Source: Bacteroidetes bacterium GWF2_41_31
GTDB taxonomy: Bacteria > Bacteroidota > Bacteroidia > Bacteroidales > F082
DNA: 61,424 nucleotides
Direction: 5' to 3'
NCBI GenBank assembly: GCA_001769215.1
Contig: MEOL01000049.1
Coordinates: 1-61,424 of the forward strand
Translations under genes and position numbers: made by a program
Shown: piece by piece, positions 56,524 to 61,424 of the stretch
Numbering within the stretch: the first letter of the stretch is position 1
Layout: each line of letters opens with the position of its first letter
Notes under the pieces: model-generated
Database searches by the model: none
Told to the model about the DNA's origin: nothing
Seen by the model: the letters and a program-made list of their open reading frames with translations, nothing else

Positions 56524-58872
56524 CTAAGGAACATCATAGAGATTTTGGTTGTTACGATACCCAGGCATATCATCATACCAATCAGGGTATAGACCTCCTC
56601 CGCTTTCGGCCCAGGCTGCAAACTTTAAATGCGCCTGTGTGACGTCAACCTTTTCATTTGGCCAGACAAATACGCTTGGTACATCAATGGCCCAGGGGAG
56701 ATTTGAAGCAGTTCTGAATGTTTGACTTGATAAAGGGTTGCTCGCATCTTCCCATTGTCCGAAATAGCTGCTACTGCCCAGGTCGGTGAGTGGATAACCA
56801 TTTAAATGTATTTCATGTTCCCGACCCTTGTTTACTATCACGAATGGATTCCAACTGGTCAATGCAAAATCTTCCATGGTTAAGAGGACCGTGGGGGTAA
56901 TTGTTATCTGAATTGTATCAAAATCCACAAATGGGGCCGACGGGGAAGTATTAACACCCATGCCTGTTCCCGGATTTTGTATCTCGTTAAAAACATTGTC
57001 ATAGACAATAATTGTCGGCTTACTTTGACCACTCTCGTAACCCGATGCATTCAATGTAATCAGGTCTTCAGTAAGATGGTATCCCGTAACGGTCATGTTG
57101 GCAACGATCGATGTTAATGCATTGCTGGCTCCCGAAAGCGAAAATCCAAACCCATTTTCAAAAGAGGCTCCGCTTGCTTTCGAAACAAAGGTGGCAACAA
57201 TATTCACCACTTTGTTTTGTGCATTGGTAACGGTATGGAATCTATAGTCAACCACCAAATCATTGAAATCATAATCACCTTTCCCCGGCCACAAATCTTC
57301 ATAGGCCAGGCTCCCAAACCCTGCTGCGGGGAAATAGTTGTCGAATGCCCGCAATGGGTCGTTTGGATAATCATCGTCTTCGTCGGCAACACCATCACCA
57401 TCTGCATCAGTTATGGGCGGATTATAATGGCCCATGATGCAAATGCCTCGACGTGTCGACTGAAAGTCATTGGCAATAATGAGCAATTTATTGTTTCCCA
57501 TCATGAAATTTGTAACTGGCATAAATTCATAATAGAACTGATACATGAAATAAATATTATGATTGATGATGGGTTCCCAGGAAATGCTGTTACTTGTTAT
57601 ATTCCCTACCATTGACGATAAACGATACCCGGTTGATGGGTTACTGAAAGTAAGATGAACGGTATTCTGGTTAATGAATGATGCTTTTAAATGGTTTGTA
57701 GATGTATAGGAAAAAATTTCTATTGGTACATCAGGTAGGATGCTGTTTTCGGTAATATCACAGTAGGTATAATTTGTTTTACCATTAATTTCACCGATAA
57801 CAAGGATTTTGCTTTCGTTAACCTTTAAAATATCAGTTGCTTGTTGATAACCAGCTTGACTTTCAAAAATAGATTGGATCGTTTTCACCGTTAGTGTTAA
57901 ATTATTACGGCTTAGCAGAGTAGTGTAATTGTAAAGGGGTCCGGTGTTGCGTAAAAAAGAACCTACAACACATTGTGAAGAATTTATTGTAGCAACATCT
58001 ATTCTAAAATATTGTGGATTCCCATAACATGTTGTAATATTACATTCAGGACCTGGATTCAGTATTCCGGAAGAAGCATCAAGAACAATAGCGGCAAGTA
58101 TATTACCACTTTGTTTTTCATACCCAACTATGATATCTCCATCGCTAAAAGCATCCATTTCAAAGTTATATACTGCTGTTGTTTGTAAAAAGTATTGACT
58201 TATTACATTGATATTGTTCCCGATAATATCTGCAAGTAAAACTCTTAAACGAAATCCGCTTCCAGATTCAACAAAACCAAAGGCGATTCTGCCACTGTTC
58301 AATGCAATGATCCTTGGATAAATGTCACCTAATGGGCTTCCCACCTGCTGAGGATTGCCATAGCTGATGGAATTTCCATTTATCGTCCCAATCAAGACCA
58401 TGGGGGTGCCACCTATGTTATGATCAATATACAACAACGCAAAGGTATTATCCGTTAGTTTAACTGCATCCTGTTGATAAGTTACATTATTCGACCAGAA
58501 AGCAGGGGGGTCATAAGTCATTGAGTTTACATTTACCTGCGCCCCGCCTTTTAGCCCTTTCATGCCGTTGTACGATTGCCCATTAACTAACACATCATCA
58601 TAAATGGTTGGCAAACTAATTGTTACCGAAGTTCCATCTGCCTGACCTGTATAAAAATTTGTCAATCCATCAGGTGAAGTAATATGAACTATGCCAGGTC
58701 CTTTCAGGTAATTACCATCTATTGTAAACTGGTTGGCAAGCTTCCAGTCGAAGTTTGGATCAACCTTCAGGTTATCAATACCTGAAACAGCCACATCGGT
58801 TGACTTATCCCATTCTTTTTTACAGGATTGCAATGCGATGAGCAACATTAAAAATAAAACGATCTGTTTCAT
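56524..58872 (-). CDS. LruC-domain lipoprotein
   Basis: 782 residues from the ATG that gives a lipoprotein signal (MKQIVLFLMLLIALQSC); a start nine codons earlier is rejected. The middle part (about 150-500) is composed of beta-rich, propeller-like segments without a clear family. From about 500 a calcium-type stretch DADGDGVADEDDDYPNDP is followed by the LruC (DUF4842) domain (LWPGKGDYDFNDLVVDYRF...) to the end. Surface or outer-membrane lipoprotein of unknown function; no T9SS sorting domain is present. Confidence 0.88.
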   Translation of the reverse strand: MKQIVLFLMLLIALQSCKKEWDKSTDVAVSGIDNLKVDPNFDWKLANQFTIDGNYLKGPGIVHITSPDGLTNFYTGQADGTSVTISLPTIYDDVLVNGQSYNGMKGLKGGAQVNVNSMTYDPPAFWSNNVTYQQDAVKLTDNTFALLYIDHNIGGTPMVLIGTINGNSISYGNPQQVGSPLGDIYPRIIALNSGRIAFGFVESGSGFRLRVLLADIIGNNINVISQYFLQTTAVYNFEMDAFSDGDIIVGYEKQSGNILAAIVLDASSGILNPGPECNITTCYGNPQYFRIDVATINSSQCVVGSFLRNTGPLYNYTTLLSRNNLTLTVKTIQSIFESQAGYQQATDILKVNESKILVIGEINGKTNYTYCDITENSILPDVPIEIFSYTSTNHLKASFINQNTVHLTFSNPSTGYRLSSMVGNITSNSISWEPIINHNIYFMYQFYYEFMPVTNFMMGNNKLLIIANDFQSTRRGICIMGHYNPPITDADGDGVADEDDDYPNDPLRAFDNYFPAAGFGSLAYEDLWPGKGDYDFNDLVVDYRFHTVTNAQNKVVNIVATFVSKASGASFENGFGFSLSGASNALTSIVANMTVTGYHLTEDLITLNASGYESGQSKPTIIVYDNVFNEIQNPGTGMGVNTSPSAPFVDFDTIQITITPTVLLTMEDFALTSWNPFVIVNKGREHEIHLNGYPLTDLGSSSYFGQWEDASNPLSSQTFRTASNLPWAIDVPSVFVWPNEKVDVTQAHLKFAAWAESGGGLYPDWYDDMPGYRNNQNLYDVP

Positions 58873-59083
58873 GGCTATAGAATTTATATACTGTGACAAT
58901 TAAGTTACTAAATCAAAATCTTATGAACAATGTAGTCTTCTACAACGCACTTTATTTACATAAAAATTATACCAAATTTAATAATTACTTAATATACAAT
59001 ATATTACATTAATATTATGTTATTTTTTTCACAATGAATTAATCAAAATGGGAATTCAATTCCCAGTGGTGAAATTCAATAAT
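58873..59083. other. AT-rich region upstream of the LruC gene
   Basis: About 210 bp, extremely AT-rich (58960-59035 nearly all A/T). It holds a small palindrome TGGGAATTCAATTCCCA at 59049-59065. No gene is seen; a minus-strand promoter for the LruC gene is likely here. Confidence 0.5.
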
Positions 59084-59254
59084 TGAGACCGGTCTAAAAA
59101 GGTAATAGAACGATTTCAGCCACTTTTACCCCTAAATCCCCTAAAGGGGAAGTGGCTGAAAATCAGTTCTCCCTTTAGTCCCGATGTCAATATCGTGAGG
59201 GGTGAAAACTGATTTTCAATTATTTTCATGATTCACCTTTTTAGACCGGACTCA
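59084..59254. mobile_element. MITE-like non-coding element, copy 2
   Basis: A 171-bp segment with 20-bp inverted ends (TGAGACCGGTCTAAAAAGGT at 59084-59103 against ACCTTTTTAGACCGGACTCA at 59235-59254, one mismatch). ATAAT flanks both ends (59079-59083 and 59255-59259), as for a 5-bp target duplication. The interior again has a nested inverted repeat around CCCCTAAAGGGG and a GGCTGAAAATCA arm, as in copy 1 at 6459-6602. Confidence 0.72.
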
Positions 59255-59413
59255 ATAATGGAAATGCAGCAATCAGCTGATAAAATATAAAGCAGGGAAA
59301 CATCGTGAGGGACATCATTCACGTTTTTCAACAGCAAATGTTTCGTAACTTCATGCACATGCTGTTCAATGCGCTTGATTATGTTTCTACTTTTGCCGGC
59401 AAACTGGAGAAAT

Positions 59414-61279
59414 ATGTCCGCGGAATATACAGACGATAGCATACGGTCATTAGATTGGAAAGAACATATCCGGCTGCGACCTGGAATGTACATCGGGAAA
59501 TTGGGAGATGGAAGCTCACATGATGACGGGATTTATGTCCTTTTAAAAGAAATTATAGACAATTCGATCGATGAATTTGTCATGGGACATGGCAATTTAA
59601 TTGAAGTTACCGTCACCGATAAGGAAGTAACCATCAGGGATTATGGCCGTGGAATGCCGCTGGGCAAGGTGATTGAATGTGTGAGCAAAATAAACACAGG
59701 TGCCAAATACGATTCAAAGGTTTTTAAAAAAGCAGTTGGTTTAAACGGGGTTGGGTCGAAAGCCGTCAATGCCCTCTCCTATCAATTTCTTGCACAATCG
59801 GTACGTGATGGAAAAACAAAAAAAGTCACTTTTAAACGAGGAGAAATCGTAAACGATGAGCCTTTGCAGGATACACCATTAAAGCAGGGAACCATCATCA
59901 CTTTCACACCCGACCAGGACCTGTTTGGCAACTTTCATTATCTTTTCGATTACATCGAAGAAATGTTGTGGAATTACGTGTTCCTAAACAATGGGTTGAC
60001 CATTAATTTTAACGGGCATAAAATGTTTGCTAAAAATGGCCTCGTCGATCTGCTGGAGCACAACATCAATGGAAATGGTCCCGTACTTTATCCCATTATC
60101 CAAATTAAAGAAGGTGACTTTGAATGTGCTTTCTCACATAGTTCAAAATCGTATAGCGAGGAATATTTTTCATTCGTCAATGGACAACATACCACCCAGG
60201 GAGGTACGCACCAAAATGCTTTTAGAGAAGCCATTGTAAAGACCATCCGCGATTTTTATAAAAAGGATTTCGATACCAGCGACATCCGTACCTCAATCAT
60301 GGCTGCTATCAGTATAAAAATACAAGAGCCTGTTTTTGAATCGCAGACCAAAACAAAACTGGGCTCTCAGCACATTGAAGAGGGTGGCCAGACTGTTCGC
60401 AACTACATCCACGACATCATCACCCGCAACCTGGACGACTACCTGCACATCCACACCGAAACAGCCGATTCGCTTTACCGAAAACTGCTGCAATCGGAAA
60501 AGGAAAGAAAAGACATGGCCGGCATAAAAAAACTGGCCAAAGAAAGTGTGAAGAAAGCCAGTCTGCACAACAAAAAACTCCGCGACTGCAGGATTCACTA
60601 TAACACCAACCACGAAAACCGCCTCGACTCTACCCTTTTTATTACTGAAGGTGATTCGGCCAGCGGTTCGATTACCAAATCGCGCGATGTACAAACCCAG
60701 GCAGTTTTTAGTTTAAAAGGGAAACCACTTAACTGTTTTGGGCTAAGCAAAAAAATTGTGTACCAAAACGAAGAGTTTAACCTCCTGCAATCAGCGCTAA
60801 ATATCGACGAGGACCTTGAAAACCTGCGCTATAACAACATTGTAATAGCTACCGATGCCGATGTGGACGGAATGCACATCCGCTTGTTGTTGCTCACCTT
60901 TTTTCTTCAGTTTTATCCCGACCTGGTAAAAACAGGGCATGTTTACATCCTGCAAACGCCCCTGTTCAGGGTTCGCAACAAGCAAAAAACACACTATTGT
61001 TATACGGATGAAGAACGTTTTTCGGCCATCAACGAATTAAAACCAAACCCTGAAATAACCAGGTTTAAAGGACTGGGTGAAATTTCCCCCAGCGAGTTCA
61101 AACATTTTATCGGACAGTCCATCCGGCTTGAACCGGTAATCCTGCGCCGTGAATCATCCATCGAAGAAACCCTCTCTTTTTACATGGGAAAAAATACGCC
61201 CGAACGTCAGAATTTTATTATCGACAACCTGAGGATTGAAAACGATATGGAGCTGGAGGTGGAGACAAAAGTAGCGTGA
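59414..61279 (+). CDS. parE: Type IIA topoisomerase subunit B (ParE/GyrB-like)
   Basis: 621 residues from the ATG at 59414 ([15 protein letters not shown]); an upstream start is rejected. GHKL ATPase motifs: EIIDNSIDE (46-54), RDYGRGMP and [13 protein letters not shown]. The transducer domain and Toprim motif [10 protein letters not shown] plus [12 protein letters not shown] follow. The length and absence of a long insert fit ParE of topoisomerase IV in Bacteroidota. The downstream reading frame is a secreted protein, not parC directly. Confidence 0.9.
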   Translation: MSAEYTDDSIRSLDWKEHIRLRPGMYIGKLGDGSSHDDGIYVLLKEIIDNSIDEFVMGHGNLIEVTVTDKEVTIRDYGRGMPLGKVIECVSKINTGAKYDSKVFKKAVGLNGVGSKAVNALSYQFLAQSVRDGKTKKVTFKRGEIVNDEPLQDTPLKQGTIITFTPDQDLFGNFHYLFDYIEEMLWNYVFLNNGLTINFNGHKMFAKNGLVDLLEHNINGNGPVLYPIIQIKEGDFECAFSHSSKSYSEEYFSFVNGQHTTQGGTHQNAFREAIVKTIRDFYKKDFDTSDIRTSIMAAISIKIQEPVFESQTKTKLGSQHIEEGGQTVRNYIHDIITRNLDDYLHIHTETADSLYRKLLQSEKERKDMAGIKKLAKESVKKASLHNKKLRDCRIHYNTNHENRLDSTLFITEGDSASGSITKSRDVQTQAVFSLKGKPLNCFGLSKKIVYQNEEFNLLQSALNIDEDLENLRYNNIVIATDADVDGMHIRLLLLTFFLQFYPDLVKTGHVYILQTPLFRVRNKQKTHYCYTDEERFSAINELKPNPEITRFKGLGEISPSEFKHFIGQSIRLEPVILRRESSIEETLSFYMGKNTPERQNFIIDNLRIENDMELEVETKVA

Positions 61280-61280
61280 G

Positions 61281-61336
61281 GAAAGGAGCAAGGAGCAGGG
61301 AGCATGGAGACGCCTGCCGTGCCTCCATGCCTCCTT
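61281..61336. repeat. Low-complexity GGAGCA repeats with inverted arms
   Basis: AGGAGCAAGGAGCAGGGAGCATGGAG then, after CGCCTGCCG, CTCCATGCCTCC. The two parts pair imperfectly and may form a hairpin between parE and the next gene. Confidence 0.5.
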
Positions 61337-61371
61337 TAGATTTGCATTTTATTAACAAGGGAATATTAAAG

Positions 61372-61424
61372 ATGAAAAGTTTTGTTTATAATGTATTGGT
61401 TTTCTTTTCTTTTTGCTTCTTTTT
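61372..61424 (+). CDS. Start of a secreted protein, cut by the window edge
   Basis: An ATG at 61372 opens MKSFVYNVLVFFSFCFF, the beginning of an apparent signal peptide, continuing to the window end. It lies 92 bp after parE on the same strand. Product unknown. Confidence 0.5.
   Translation, partial: MKSFVYNVLVFFSFCFF

Overview
The window is chromosomal DNA of a member of the Bacteroidota, probably Bacteroidales-like. The evidence is a type IX secretion (T9SS) C-terminal sorting domain, a PorQ homologue, a TonB receptor with a DUF4249 lipoprotein, DUF4199, DUF4294, DUF5723, GIN and LruC proteins, a bTHX ribosomal protein, N-terminally extended NusB, and TTTG / TAnnTTTG promoters in front of the structural RNA genes. 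Gene order is mostly housekeeping with envelope genes between. I cannot name the species.

Layout. 1-1061: trailer end of a CRISPR array (16 repeats plus a collapsed remnant); leader and cas genes must lie to the left, outside the window. 1.2-5.6 kb: a DUF299 dikinase-regulator homologue, a T9SS-exported VCBS-repeat protein, and an NtrC-like regulator with no DNA-binding domain. 5.7-7.4 kb: tRNA-Arg, a small membrane protein, a MITE-like element and a SMUG2-like glycosylase. 7.5-11.5 kb: a minus-strand glycan cluster (GT4, epimerase, GT2, DUF4199). 11.5-12.5 kb: SRP RNA, a YrdC/Sua5 protein and tRNA-Lys. 13.0-17.4 kb: a TonB receptor / DUF4249 locus. 17.8-24.2 kb: TolC-MacA-MacB-type efflux genes followed by a LytS/LytTR two-component pair. 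24.4-34 kb: an orphan OppC-like permease, an acetyltransferase, a PAP2 phosphatase, GH29 and GH3 glycosidases, YitT and DUF5723. 34.2-40.7 kb: tRNA-Leu, tig, clpP, clpX, DUF4294, glmM and small proteins. 40.7-47.3 kb: recR, MORN, HAD, bTHX, TrmH, DUF721/DciA, recF, ispH and a WG-repeat protein. 47.5-52.6 kb: porQ, GIN, aconitase and nusB. 52.8-56.5 kb: a GT2 / degenerate sugar-phosphotransferase fusion, a flippase and DUF2892. 56.5-61.4 kb: an LruC lipoprotein, a second MITE-like element, parE, and the start of a secreted protein cut by the window edge.

The most unusual items are: a pair of related non-coding elements with terminal inverted repeats and apparent target duplications (6459-6602 and 59084-59254); the collapsed terminal CRISPR repeat; the HTH-less NtrC-type regulator with a GSFTSA loop in place of GAFTGA; the glycosyltransferase fused to a phosphoglycosyltransferase that seems to have lost its catalytic centre; and a bTHX protein with an octapeptide-repeat tail. 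I found no convincing wholly new multi-gene system. Start codons were moved inward wherever an internal ATG gives a proper signal peptide or family N-terminus.
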